The notes under the pieces: model-generated
What the model was told of the DNA's origin: nothing
Databases searched by the model: none
Seen by the model: the letters and a program-made list of their open reading frames with translations, nothing else
Assembly: GCA_002898275.1 (NCBI GenBank)
Contig: BEIQ01000001.1
Span: 985,899 to 1,049,898, forward strand
Direction: 5' to 3'
DNA length: 64,000 bases
Source: a bacterium HR40
Lineage (GTDB): Bacteria > Pseudomonadota > Alphaproteobacteria > Geminicoccales > Geminicoccaceae
In this document: piece by piece, positions 43,744 to 52,315 of the stretch
Position numbering within the stretch: the first letter of the stretch is position 1
Layout: each line of letters begins with the position of its first letter
Translations under genes and position numbers: made by a program

Positions 43744-44988
43744 TCAAATCACCCGCACCCGCACATGGCGCTTGCGGCCAGCGGAAAGCTCGATCTCTTC
43801 CTTCTCGGCGAACTCCGGCCCGAGCACGAGCTGCTCGTCCTCCAATCGGCGCCCATCCAGGCGCGCGCCACCGCCGCGGATCAGCCGTCGCGCTTCACTG
43901 TTGGAGGGAGCGAGTCCGGCGAGCCGCAGCAGTTCGGCCACGCGAATGCCCTGCACGAAGCGGGTGCGCGGCACTTCCACCACCGGGATGGCGGCGCGAT
44001 CGCCACCCCCGCCCTCGAACAGCGCTTGCGCCGCGGCGGCAGCCCGCCTCGCCTCTTCCTCGCCGTGGACCAGGCGAGTCTGTTCGAAGGCGAGGATTTT
44101 TTTGGCTTCGTTGAGCTCGGCCCCCGCCAGCCGTTCGAGCCGCTCGATCTCGGAGAGCGGCAGCTCGGTGAACAGCCGCAAGAATCTGCCGACGTCGCGA
44201 TCCTCGGTGTTGCGCCAGTACTGCCAATAGTCGAAAGGCGAGAGCTTGGCGGGATCGAGCCACACCGCCCCCTGCGCCGTCTTGCCCATCTTGGCGCCCG
44301 AGGCGGTGGTGAGGAGCCGACAGGTAAGGCCGAAGAGTTGAACGCCTTCGACGCGGCGGGTGAGCTCGATGCCGCAGACGATATTGCCCCACTGGTCGGA
44401 CCCCCCCATCTGCAGCCGGCAGCCGAAGCGGCGCCAGAGCTCGAGGAAGTCGTAGGCCTGCATCACCATATAGTTGAACTCGAGGAAGGTGAGCGGCTGT
44501 TCGCGCTCGAGCCGCAGGCGCACCGAGTCGAAGGTGAGCATACGGTTGATGGTGAAGTGACGGCCGTACTCGCGCAAAAACGGAATATACAGAAGGCCGT
44601 CTAGCCAGGCGGCGTTGTCGACCAGAAGGGCGCCGCGTTCGAAGTCGAGGAAGCGCTCGAGGTTGCGGCGAATGCCGGCTTTGTTGCGCTCGATCTCGGC
44701 GTCCGAGAGCAGCGGTCGGGCCTCGTCCTTGCCCGACGGATCGCCGACCTTGGTGGTGCCACCTCCCACGAGCGCGATCGGCCGATGGCCCGTGCGCTGC
44801 AACCAGCGCAGCATCATGATCGAGATCAGGTGGCCAGCGTGCAGGCTGTCGGCGGTACAGTCGAAGCCCACATAGCCGGTGATCGGCTGCTTGGCGGCAA
44901 GCTCGTCCAGTGTCTCCGCGTCGGTGCACTGGTGGACGAAGCCGCGCTCGTGGAGGACCTTGAGGAACTCGGAACGCCAGGCGACCAT
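43744..44988 (-). CDS. tyrS: Tyrosyl-tRNA synthetase
   Basis: 414-residue class I synthetase. GYVGFDCTADSLHAGHLISI holds the HIGH-type motif (HAGH), QMGGSDQWGNIVCGIEL is the tyrosine site, and the KMSKS loop reads AKMGKTAQG. The C-terminal S4 RNA-binding domain covers about 345-410 (LRLAGLAPSNSEARRLIRGGG). The TyrS1 (not TyrZ) type. It follows the alpha/beta hydrolase gene by nine bases, probably in one transcript. Confidence 0.96.
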   Translation of the reverse strand: MVAWRSEFLKVLHERGFVHQCTDAETLDELAAKQPITGYVGFDCTADSLHAGHLISIMMLRWLQRTGHRPIALVGGGTTKVGDPSGKDEARPLLSDAEIERNKAGIRRNLERFLDFERGALLVDNAAWLDGLLYIPFLREYGRHFTINRMLTFDSVRLRLEREQPLTFLEFNYMVMQAYDFLELWRRFGCRLQMGGSDQWGNIVCGIELTRRVEGVQLFGLTCRLLTTASGAKMGKTAQGAVWLDPAKLSPFDYWQYWRNTEDRDVGRFLRLFTELPLSEIERLERLAGAELNEAKKILAFEQTRLVHGEEEARRAAAAAQALFEGGGGDRAAIPVVEVPRTRFVQGIRVAELLRLAGLAPSNSEARRLIRGGGARLDGRRLEDEQLVLGPEFAEKEEIELSAGRKRHVRVRVI

Positions 44989-44997
44989 TGCCCGACC

Positions 44998-45666
44998 TCA
45001 CCGGGCAATGGCGACGGGTTCGACGGTGCGGCCGAGCCGTTTGTCGAGGTAGGCCTCGCAGATCTCGGCGAAGTCGTCGAAGGCGTCGCGGAAGAAGTGG
45101 TCGGTATTCTCGATGGTGTGGAAATCGATGGTGATACCGCGCTGCTGGGACAGTCGTGCCACCAGTTTGGCCACCGCCTCGGTCGGAGTGACCATGTCGC
45201 GTTCACCGTGGATCACGAGACCCGATGCCGGGCAGGGCGCGAGGAAGCTGAAATCGTAGAGATTGGCCGGCAAGGCCGCGCAGATGAAGCCTTGCACCTC
45301 GGGCCGGCGCATCAAGAGCTGCATCGCGATCCAGGCGCCGAAGCCGAAACCGGCGACCCAGGCCTGGGTACTGTTGGGATTGTGGAGTTGCATCCAATCG
45401 AGAGCGACAGCGGCGTCCCTGAGCTCGCCCTGACCATGGTCGAAGGTGCCTTGGGAGCGGCCCACACCGCGCGAGTTGTAGCGCAGCACCGAGAAGCCGC
45501 GGCGGGCGAAGGCGTGGAAAAGGATGTAGACGATGCGGTTGTTCATCGTCCCGCCGTGCAGCGGGTGCGGGTGCAGGATCAGCGCGAGCGGCGGGTTCGG
45601 ACCCTTGCCGTGCACATAGCGACCTTCAAGACGACCGTCGGCGCCATTGAAGATGATCTCGGGCAT
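44998..45666 (-). CDS. Alpha/beta hydrolase family protein with nucleophile Ser replaced by Gly
   Basis: 222-residue alpha/beta fold protein of a widespread alphaproteobacterial family: LALILHPHPLHGGTMNNRIV, VLRYNSRGVGRSQGTFDHGQGE, AWIAMQLLMRRPEVQGF, LVIHGERDMVTPTEAV and the base His in NTDHFF. The nucleophile elbow reads AGFGFGAW, so Gly stands where active members have Ser; the codon is GGC, one base from AGC. The Asp and His remain. Either the enzyme is inactive, works as a binding protein, or the base is a sequencing error. Upstream of tyrS. Confidence 0.82.
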   Translation of the reverse strand: MPEIIFNGADGRLEGRYVHGKGPNPPLALILHPHPLHGGTMNNRIVYILFHAFARRGFSVLRYNSRGVGRSQGTFDHGQGELRDAAVALDWMQLHNPNSTQAWVAGFGFGAWIAMQLLMRRPEVQGFICAALPANLYDFSFLAPCPASGLVIHGERDMVTPTEAVAKLVARLSQQRGITIDFHTIENTDHFFRDAFDDFAEICEAYLDKRLGRTVEPVAIAR

Positions 45667-45744
45667 GCGCGGTTCGACCCCGAACTGACGGACCGGTGGG
45701 CGGTACGACCGGGCGAAGGCCCTCCCTCCGGCACGGGGCCGTAA

Positions 45745-45772
45745 TTGAAACGGTGGGCCCGCCCGCTATAGT
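45745..45772 (+). promoter_or_regulatory. cysE: Sigma70-type promoter for cysE
   Basis: TTGAAA (45745-45750), 16 bases, TATAGT (45767-45772): near-consensus on both boxes. It lies about 97 bases upstream of the cysE ATG in the 202-base gap between divergent genes. Confidence 0.6.
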
Positions 45773-45868
45773 TCATGCGGGCCCGAGCGCGGGAGGACCA
45801 CTGTCCCCGATGCGGGCCCTGAGCCGCGAAAGCGGCTTCCGGCAACGACATGTGGCGCGGGCACCGGC

Positions 45869-46591
45869 ATGTTCAAGACACTGCGCGAGGACATCGACTC
45901 CGTTCTGGCACGCGATCCGGCGGCACGGTCGCGGCTCGAGGTCCTGCTGTGTTATCCGGGCCTGCACGCTGTCCTTTTCCATCGCCTCGCGCACGCCCTG
46001 TGGAGTCGCGGCTGGCGGCTCACCGCCCGGTTGATCTCGCAGCTCAGCCGCTTCCTCACCGGCATCGAGATCCACCCCGGAGCGAAGATCGGCCGGAGAC
46101 TGTTCATCGACCATGGCATGGGGGTGGTGATCGGCGAGACCGCCGAGATCGGCGACAATGTCACCCTCTATCAAGGCGTCACCCTCGGCGGTATCAGCCT
46201 CGACAAGGGCAAACGCCATCCGACCATCGAGGATGACGTGGTGATCGGGGCCGGTGCGGCGGTGCTCGGTCCGTTTCGCGTCGGTCGGGGGGCGCGCATC
46301 GGTTCCAATGCCGTGGTGCTCCGGGAAGTGCCGCCGGGCGCGACCATGGTCGGGGTACCGGCGCGCATGGTCGGGCCGCGGCCCGTGCGGGAGCGGGAGC
46401 GCTCCGCTTTTCCCGCTTACGGGACCGAGCCCGGCGAACTCCCGGATCCCGTGGTGCAGGCCATCGAGCGGCTGAGCGCCCGCATCGCCGAACTGGAAGA
46501 CCGGCTCGAACGGCTCTGTGGGGGACACGTCGAGGGCGGGACCGACGCCGCCGATGCGGCGGTCCCGCGGCGTGCCCGGGGCTGCAGCTGA
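45869..46591 (+). CDS. cysE: Serine O-acetyltransferase
   Basis: 240-residue transferase making O-acetylserine from serine and acetyl-CoA, the first step of cysteine synthesis. The left-handed beta-helix hexapeptide region holds [26 protein letters not shown] and [32 protein letters not shown], with the catalytic Asp-His pair. The N-terminal helical domain is short, as in the EpsC-like class. A helical C-terminus ([22 protein letters not shown]) is unusual. It precedes the desulfurase gene by 10 bases, putting cysteine supply and use in one unit. Confidence 0.92.
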   Translation: MFKTLREDIDSVLARDPAARSRLEVLLCYPGLHAVLFHRLAHALWSRGWRLTARLISQLSRFLTGIEIHPGAKIGRRLFIDHGMGVVIGETAEIGDNVTLYQGVTLGGISLDKGKRHPTIEDDVVIGAGAAVLGPFRVGRGARIGSNAVVLREVPPGATMVGVPARMVGPRPVRERERSAFPAYGTEPGELPDPVVQAIERLSARIAELEDRLERLCGGHVEGGTDAADAAVPRRARGCS

Positions 46592-46601
46592 CTCCCCCGA
46601 C

Positions 46602-47738
46602 ATGTCCGGGCGAGGCTCCCGGGTCTATCTCGATCACAATGCCACCTCTTGGCTGCGGCCCGAGGCGCGCGAGGCGATCCTCGCCTGTCTCGACGAGCCG
46701 GGCAATCCCTCGTCCGTGCACGCCGACGGCCGCCGCGCCCGAGCGAGGCTCGAAAAGGCCCGCGAACGCCTCGCGGCGGTTCTCGGGGTGGCACCGGCCC
46801 AGCTCGTCTTCACGAGCGGCGGCAGCGAGGCCGACAATCTCGGCCTCCACCAGACCGATCGCCCCGTCCTGGTGTCGGCCATCGAACATCCGGCGGTCCT
46901 GGCGGCGCGAGCCGATGCCATCCCCATCCCGGTCGAGGAAAGCGGCATCGTCGATCTCGATGCCCTCGAGGCCCTTCTCGTGCGCCACCGGCCGGGAATG
47001 GTCGCCGTCATGCTGGCCAACAACGAAACCGGGGTCATCCAGCCGGTGGCAGAAGTCGCGCGACGGGTGCATGCCCACGGCGCGCTTCTGCACGTCGATG
47101 CCGTTCAGGCCCTCGGCAAGCTGGATTTCCGCCTGGACGAGCTAGGTGCCGACTTCCTCGCGGTTTCGGCCCACAAGCTCGGGGGACCGGTCGGCATCGG
47201 CGCGCTCGTCGTCCGGGAAGGGCTCGCACTGCGACCGCTGGTGCGCGGCGGCGGTCAGGAGCGCGGGCGGCGAGCCGGCACCGAGAATGTCGCCGCCGCG
47301 GTCGGCTTCGCCGCTGCCCTCGCCGCCTGGAGCGAGGAGGAGAAGCGAAGGCTCGCCCGTCTGCGCGACCGCATGGAGGAAGCGATGCGGGACCAGGTTC
47401 CCGAGGCTCGGATCATCGGCCTCGGCGCGCCGCGCCTGCCCAATACCAGCTGCGTGGCCTTGCCCGGGGTCGATGCCGTCACCCAGCTCGTGCGTCTCGA
47501 TCTCGCCGGCATTTCGGTGAGTGCCGGGAGCGCCTGCTCGTCGGGACGGATCGGTCGTTCCCACGTGCTCGCCGCCATGGGCCTGCCACCGGCCGTCTGC
47601 AACAGTGCCATCCGCATCAGCCTGGGCTGGTCGACCACGGCGGCGGAAATCGAGCGATTCGTGGAGGCCTGGACCGGCATCGCCCGGGCATTGCTGCCAG
47701 CGCGTGGTCTTGCTCTCGTCCCCGCGCGACCGACATGA
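46602..47738 (+). CDS. Cysteine desulfurase (NifS/IscS class V aminotransferase)
   Basis: 378-residue PLP enzyme that takes sulfur from cysteine as a persulfide for Fe-S clusters and tRNA thiolation. YLDHNATSWLRPE opens the fold, Lys192 (SAHKLGGPVG) binds PLP and Cys312 (SAGSACSSG) is the persulfide site in the SSGRIGRSHVL loop typical of NifS/IscS group I. ATG at 46602. Next are an IscA-type carrier, a ferredoxin and mnmA, so it probably supplies both clusters and tRNA sulfur. IscU is not in the cluster. Confidence 0.92.
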   Translation: MSGRGSRVYLDHNATSWLRPEAREAILACLDEPGNPSSVHADGRRARARLEKARERLAAVLGVAPAQLVFTSGGSEADNLGLHQTDRPVLVSAIEHPAVLAARADAIPIPVEESGIVDLDALEALLVRHRPGMVAVMLANNETGVIQPVAEVARRVHAHGALLHVDAVQALGKLDFRLDELGADFLAVSAHKLGGPVGIGALVVREGLALRPLVRGGGQERGRRAGTENVAAAVGFAAALAAWSEEEKRRLARLRDRMEEAMRDQVPEARIIGLGAPRLPNTSCVALPGVDAVTQLVRLDLAGISVSAGSACSSGRIGRSHVLAAMGLPPAVCNSAIRISLGWSTTAAEIERFVEAWTGIARALLPARGLALVPARPT

Positions 47739-47781
47739 TCGACAGGCAGTTTATCTTCGGTCTGGACGGAGACTTCCTGCC

Positions 47782-48126
47782 ATGGCGACGACCACCGAAT
47801 CGCTCGTGCGGCTGACGGAACGCGCAGCCAGCCGGATGCGCGCACTGCTGCAGAGTCAGGGCGAAGGAGCTTTCGGCATCCGCCTCGGCGTCCGCCCGCG
47901 TGGCTGCTCCGGCTATAGTTACGCCCTCGATTTCGCGCGCGAGGTGCGGGCGGCCGATCGGGTGGTGGAGTGGGAAGACGTCCGCCTCGTGGTCGACGGC
48001 GACGCGGTGCCGATGCTCGCCGGCACGGAGATCGATTGGGTGGAGGATCGGCTGGGCGCGCAGTTCGTGTTCCGCAATCCGAACGAGAAGGCGCGCTGCG
48101 GTTGCGGCGAGAGCTTCGCCGTCTGA
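47782..48126 (+). CDS. iscA: IscA/HesB-type iron-sulfur carrier
   Basis: 114-residue A-type carrier. Ligands are Cys42 (RPRGCSGYSYALDF), Cys106 and Cys108 (RCGCGESFAV). DWVEDRLGAQFVFRNPNEK is IscA-like and distinguishes it from the ErpA-type copy at 36357. ATG at 47782 has GGAGAC upstream, 43 bases after the desulfurase gene. Role: Fe-S transfer within the isc-like cluster; the symbol is by closest motif and neighbours, SufA being possible. Confidence 0.88.
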   Translation: MATTTESLVRLTERAASRMRALLQSQGEGAFGIRLGVRPRGCSGYSYALDFAREVRAADRVVEWEDVRLVVDGDAVPMLAGTEIDWVEDRLGAQFVFRNPNEKARCGCGESFAV

Positions 48127-48136
48127 GGGAGCCGAG

Positions 48137-48463
48137 GTGGCGCGGGTGACCTTCCTCTTGCCCGGGGGCGAGCGGCGCCAGGTGACCGCCCGGGCGGGCT
48201 GGACCCTGCTCGAGGTCGCCCGCGATGCCGGGATCCCGATCGAGGGCGCTTGCGGTGGCGCCATGGCCTGCGCCACCTGCCATGTCATCCTCGAGGAGAG
48301 CTGGTTCGTTCGCTTGCCGGTGGCGAGCCCCGAAGAAGAAGCCATGCTCGATTTCGCCGAGAGCCTCGCTCCGACCTCGCGCCTCGGCTGCCAGATTCGG
48401 GTGACCGAGGAGCTCGACGGTCTCGTGGTCGCCGTGCCCCCCACCACCTTGATCGACGGCTGA
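48137..48463 (+). CDS. fdx: Adrenodoxin-type 2Fe-2S ferredoxin
   Basis: 108-residue ISC-type ferredoxin supplying electrons for cluster assembly. Cluster ligands are Cys39, Cys45, Cys48 (ACGGAMACATC) and Cys85 (RLGCQI), the Cx5Cx2C...C pattern of vertebrate-type ferredoxins. TLLEVARDAGIPIEGACGG is the typical approach. GTG at 48137 follows GAGGGAG, 10 bases after iscA; ATG of mnmA comes one base after its stop, so the whole run is one operon. Confidence 0.92.
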   Translation: MARVTFLLPGGERRQVTARAGWTLLEVARDAGIPIEGACGGAMACATCHVILEESWFVRLPVASPEEEAMLDFAESLAPTSRLGCQIRVTEELDGLVVAVPPTTLIDG

Positions 48464-48464
48464 C

Positions 48465-49616
48465 ATGCACCCACCCGTCATCCGCCTGCCGGGCGTCGAG
48501 CCCCACGCGCGCGTCGTCGTCGCCATGTCGGGCGGTGTCGACAGCTCCGTCGCAGCAGCCCTCTGCGCTCGTTCCGGCTATGAGGTGGTGGGCGTCACCC
48601 TCCAGCTCTACGACCATGGGGCGGCGAGGGGCGGGCGTGGCACTTGCTGTGCGGGACAGGACATCTACGATGCGCGCAGGGTCGCCGATCACCTCGGCAT
48701 CGCCCACTATGTGCTGGATTTCGAGGAACGCTTCCGCCGCGAGGTGATCGCCGACTTCGCCGACACCTATGCGCGCGGCCGCACGCCCGTGCCCTGCGTG
48801 CGCTGCAACGAGCGCATCAAGTTCCGCGATCTGCTCCAGGTAGCCCGCGATTTCGGGGCGAGCGCCCTCGTCACCGGCCACTATGCGCGACGCCTCGAGG
48901 GTACGCACGGCCCCGAACTTCACCGCGCCCGCGACGCGAAAAAGGACCAGAGCTGGTTCCTCTTCCCCATCACTCCGGCGCAGCTCGCCTTCTGCCATTT
49001 CCCCCTCGGTGAACTCACCAAGGCGGAAACCCGGGCGATTGCCAGCGCCCTCGGCCTTCCCGTCGCCGACAAGGCGGAAAGCCAGGACATTTGCTTTGTC
49101 CCGGACGGCGATCACGCCCAGCTTCTGGCGCGGCTGCGCCCCGAGGCACTGCTGGCCGGCGATATCGTCCACCTGGACGGACGGCGGCTCGCCCGCCACG
49201 CCGGGATCGGCCGCTACACCGTGGGCCAGCGTCGCGGGCTCGCCGCCGCCACGGGAGAGCGTCTCTACGTGCTCGAGATCGACGCCGCCCGCCATCGCAT
49301 CTTGGTCGGTCCGCGCGCCGCCACCTATTGTCGCGAGTTGGTGACGGGCCCGGTCAACTGGCTGGGACCACCGGGTTCGGTCGCGGATCTGCCGGTGATG
49401 GTCCAGCACCGTTACAATCAGCCAGCGGTACCGGGCCGTATCCTGCGTCTCGATGCCACCGGCGCCCGGGTGATGTTCGAGACGCCCGAAAGCGGCGTCG
49501 CCCCGGGTCAGGCTTGCGTCTTCTACGCCGGCGACCGGCTGCTCGGCGGTGGCTTCATCGACAGCGCCCCCCGCCTTTCTCTCCCCGCGCCCGAAACGAC
49601 CGCGGCCGTGGTGTGA
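48465..49616 (+). CDS. mnmA: tRNA-specific 2-thiouridylase MnmA
   Basis: 383-residue enzyme that thiolates U34 of tRNA for Lys, Glu and Gln. N-type PP-loop SGGVDSS (22-28), catalytic Cys114 (PVPCVRCNERIKF) and Cys210 (ESQDICFVPDGD) are all present; the C-terminal beta-barrel carries GYTVGQRRGL-like and VMFETPESGVAPGQACVFY segments. It is at the end of the cysteine desulfurase cluster, matching the sulfur donor it needs. Confidence 0.96.
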   Translation: MHPPVIRLPGVEPHARVVVAMSGGVDSSVAAALCARSGYEVVGVTLQLYDHGAARGGRGTCCAGQDIYDARRVADHLGIAHYVLDFEERFRREVIADFADTYARGRTPVPCVRCNERIKFRDLLQVARDFGASALVTGHYARRLEGTHGPELHRARDAKKDQSWFLFPITPAQLAFCHFPLGELTKAETRAIASALGLPVADKAESQDICFVPDGDHAQLLARLRPEALLAGDIVHLDGRRLARHAGIGRYTVGQRRGLAAATGERLYVLEIDAARHRILVGPRAATYCRELVTGPVNWLGPPGSVADLPVMVQHRYNQPAVPGRILRLDATGARVMFETPESGVAPGQACVFYAGDRLLGGGFIDSAPRLSLPAPETTAAVV

Positions 49617-49737
49617 GCCGGTCGGCGCTGCGAGCGCGGAGCGGGACCGCTTGCCGCGCGTGGGCTGCACCTCCGTTCACCTGTCCTTTACCGGCGCCGT
49701 TGATCCTTTTGCGCGACGACAGGTCATCTGGCGTACC

Positions 49738-49959
49738 ATGGCCAGCGACATCCTTCTCGAATGCGTGCGCCTGGGTCGGGTCGTCCGGGTCGCCGCCGTC
49801 GATCCTCGAAGTCTCGCCGAGGTGGTCTTCCAAGCGCCAGCCGGGACCGCCCTCGCCGATCTCGAGCGGCTCGCTCGCGCCCGCCTGGAGCACTTGCGCC
49901 GGCGCCGGAAGGCGCGGGCTGGAGACGGCGAACGCGGTCCGTCCGCGACCTTCGCCTGA
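49738..49959 (+). CDS. DUF6898-like small protein, 73 aa
   Basis: Small basic protein resembling the alphaproteobacterial DUF6898 family: a beta-rich start (ILLECVRLGRVVRVAAVDPRSLAEV), a middle helix with LERLARARLEHLRRRRK, and a short charged tail. Function unknown. The ATG at 49738 gives family length; the reading frame is open further upstream, but there is no good start there. It lies 121 bases after mnmA. The match is from memory of the family pattern and is not firm. Confidence 0.6.
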   Translation: MASDILLECVRLGRVVRVAAVDPRSLAEVVFQAPAGTALADLERLARARLEHLRRRRKARAGDGERGPSATFA

Positions 49960-49977
49960 GGTCGGCCGCGCGCACCC

Positions 49978-50004
49978 TTGCCGCCGGACCGCGGATGCGA
50001 TAAT
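49978..50004 (+). promoter_or_regulatory. Possible promoter of the liv operon
   Basis: TTGCCG (49978-49983), 15 bases, GATAAT (49999-50004), preceded by TGC to give an extended -10. It lies 76 bases before the livH ATG. The spacer is short but the extended -10 may compensate. Confidence 0.4.
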
Positions 50005-50079
50005 CCCGCAGCAAGCCTGGTGCACATACAAATATCGGCGGTGGAAACCGCCGGCGCACAGCGGAGGGATGGGGCGAGC

Positions 50080-50994
50080 ATGTATTACTTTTTACAGCAG
50101 CTCGTCAACGGCGTGACTCTCGGCGCCATGTACGGTCTTATCGCCATCGGCTACAGCATGGTCTACGGCATCATCGGCATGATCAATTTTGCCCACGGCG
50201 AGATTTACATGATCGGTGCCTTCATATCGATCATCAGTTTCCTGTTGCTCGGGATACTCGGCATCACGTGGGTGCCCCTTGCCCTGCTGCTCGTGCTCCT
50301 CCTCGCCATGGTGTTCACCGCCACCTACGGCTGGACGGTCGAAAGGCTCGCCTATCGCCCGCTGCGCGGCTCGTTCCGCCTCGCCCCGCTGATCTCGGCG
50401 ATCGGCATGTCGATCTTCCTGCAGAACTATGTGCAGTTGCTGCAGGGCGCCAATGTCAAGCCGCTTCCGCCCGTCGTCACCGGCGGCTGGGTGCTCGGCC
50501 GCGACGGCACCTTCACGGTGCAGATCAGCAACATCCAAGTGATCATCATCGTCCTCACCGTGCTCCTCATGACGGTCTTTTCGTGGCTCATCGCGAAAAC
50601 GCCTCTCGGGCGAGCCCAACGCGCCTGCGAGCAGGATCTGAAGATGGCGGCGCTGTGCGGCGTCGACGTCGATCGGACGATCTCGCTCACCTTCGTCATG
50701 GGGGCGGCGCTCGCCGCGGTGGCTGGCCTGATGGCCACTCTCTATTACGGGGTGATCGACTTTTTCATCGGCTTTCTCGCCGGCATCAAGGCCTTTACGG
50801 CCGCGGTGCTCGGCGGAATCGGATCGATTCCGGGAGCGATGTTGGGCGGTCTGTTGCTGGGTCTGGTCGAGGCCTTCTGGTCGGGGTACTTCTCCACCGA
50901 ATACAAGGATGTCGCCGCCTTCTGCATCCTCGTGGTGGTACTGATCTTCTTGCCGACCGGCCTCCTCGGCAAGCCCGAGGTCGAGAAGGTCTAG
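50080..50994 (+). CDS. livH: Branched-chain amino acid ABC transporter permease LivH
   Basis: 304-residue inner-membrane permease for leucine, isoleucine, valine or similar ligands. LYGLIAIGYSMVYGIIGMINFAHGEI near the N-terminus and RACEQDLKMAALCGVDVDRTISLTFVMGAALAA, the EAA loop region, are hallmarks. First of livH-livM-livG-livF-DUF6867. LivM follows after four bases. Confidence 0.94.
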   Translation: MYYFLQQLVNGVTLGAMYGLIAIGYSMVYGIIGMINFAHGEIYMIGAFISIISFLLLGILGITWVPLALLLVLLLAMVFTATYGWTVERLAYRPLRGSFRLAPLISAIGMSIFLQNYVQLLQGANVKPLPPVVTGGWVLGRDGTFTVQISNIQVIIIVLTVLLMTVFSWLIAKTPLGRAQRACEQDLKMAALCGVDVDRTISLTFVMGAALAAVAGLMATLYYGVIDFFIGFLAGIKAFTAAVLGGIGSIPGAMLGGLLLGLVEAFWSGYFSTEYKDVAAFCILVVVLIFLPTGLLGKPEVEKV

Positions 50995-50998
50995 GATC

Positions 50999-52315
50999 AT
51001 GAGCCTCACCCCCGCCACACCCCGATCCGCGGCCGGTCCCCTCGATCTCCCCGCCCGGTTGCGCGATGCCGGGCTTGCCGCCTTCGTCGCCTTCATGCTC
51101 TTTCTGCCCCTCGTCGGCTTCCGGCTGGAGGGGGCGGAAGGCCGCCTCGGCCTCGCCTGGCGGCCGGACTGGGTGGTGATCGGCACCGCCGCCGTCTTCC
51201 TCGGCCATCTGGCGCTGTCCATCGTGCGGAGCCTGCGCCCGCGGGCCGTGCGACCGGCAGGCGCCGGTCCGTTCGGCCGCTTCGTTTCCCGTCATGCCCT
51301 CTGGCTCGGTGGCGCCGGCGTGGCGTTCGCCCTCGCCCTGCCCTTCCTGCCGTTCTCGAGTCGCTATGTCATCGACGTGGCGACCACCTTGCTGATCTAC
51401 GTGATGCTCGGCTGGGGCCTCAACATCGTCGTCGGTCTCGCCGGCCTCCTCGATCTCGGTTATGTCGCCTTCTATGCCGTCGGTGCCTATTCCTTCGCCC
51501 TCGGTTACCACTGGTTCGGACTCGGGTTCTGGGAAGCGTTGCCACTCTCCGGCGCGCTCGCGGCCCTCTTCGGCATCCTGCTCGGCTTTCCGGTGTTGCG
51601 TCTGCGCGGTGACTATCTGGCCATCGTCACCCTCGGCTTCGGCGAGATCATCCGCATCGTCCTCCTCAACTGGGTCCAAGTGACCCGCGGCCCCAACGGG
51701 ATTTCCGGCATCCCGCGGCCGACCTTTTTCGGGATCGAGTTCACCCGACAGCCGGCCGAGGGCGAGCTCGCCTTTCACCAGCTTTTCGGCATCGACTATT
51801 CCCCCGACCATCGGGTGATCTTTCTCTATTACCTCATCCTTGCCCTGGCCCTTCTCACCAATGTCTTCGTGCTCCGCTTGCGCCGCTTGCCCATCGGGCG
51901 GGCGTGGGAGGCGTTGCGCGAGGACGAGATCGCCTGCAAGGCCCTCGGCATCAATCCCACCAACACCAAGCTCACCGCCTTCGCCCTGGGCGCGATGTTC
52001 GGCGGCTTCGCCGGCACCTTTTTCGCCACCCGGCAGGGGTTCATCAGTCCGGAGAGCTTCACCTTCATCGAGAGCGCGACGATCCTCGCCATCGTCGTTC
52101 TGGGCGGAATGGGCAGCCAGCTCGGAGTCGTCCTGGCCGCCGCGGTGATCGTGCTGTTGCCGGAGTTCGGACGCGAGTTCGAGCAGTTCCGCATGCTGCT
52201 GTTCGGGGCAGCCATGGTCGGCATCATGGTGTGGCGGCCTCGCGGGCTGCTCGCCCATCGCGAGCCGACGGTGCGCCTCCATGTCCGTGGCGCCCACGAG
52301 GAGCGACCGCGATGA
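50999..52315 (+). CDS. livM: Branched-chain amino acid ABC transporter permease LivM
   Basis: 438-residue permease with an extended N-terminus: about 120 residues carrying two extra hydrophobic stretches precede the usual core. The core starts YVIDVATTLLIYVMLGWGLNIVVGLAGLLDLGYVAFYAVGAY and includes LRLRGDYLAIVTLGFGEIIRIVLLN and KLTAFALGAMFGGFAGTFFATRQG. Overlaps livG by four bases. Confidence 0.94.
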   Translation: MSLTPATPRSAAGPLDLPARLRDAGLAAFVAFMLFLPLVGFRLEGAEGRLGLAWRPDWVVIGTAAVFLGHLALSIVRSLRPRAVRPAGAGPFGRFVSRHALWLGGAGVAFALALPFLPFSSRYVIDVATTLLIYVMLGWGLNIVVGLAGLLDLGYVAFYAVGAYSFALGYHWFGLGFWEALPLSGALAALFGILLGFPVLRLRGDYLAIVTLGFGEIIRIVLLNWVQVTRGPNGISGIPRPTFFGIEFTRQPAEGELAFHQLFGIDYSPDHRVIFLYYLILALALLTNVFVLRLRRLPIGRAWEALREDEIACKALGINPTNTKLTAFALGAMFGGFAGTFFATRQGFISPESFTFIESATILAIVVLGGMGSQLGVVLAAAVIVLLPEFGREFEQFRMLLFGAAMVGIMVWRPRGLLAHREPTVRLHVRGAHEERPR

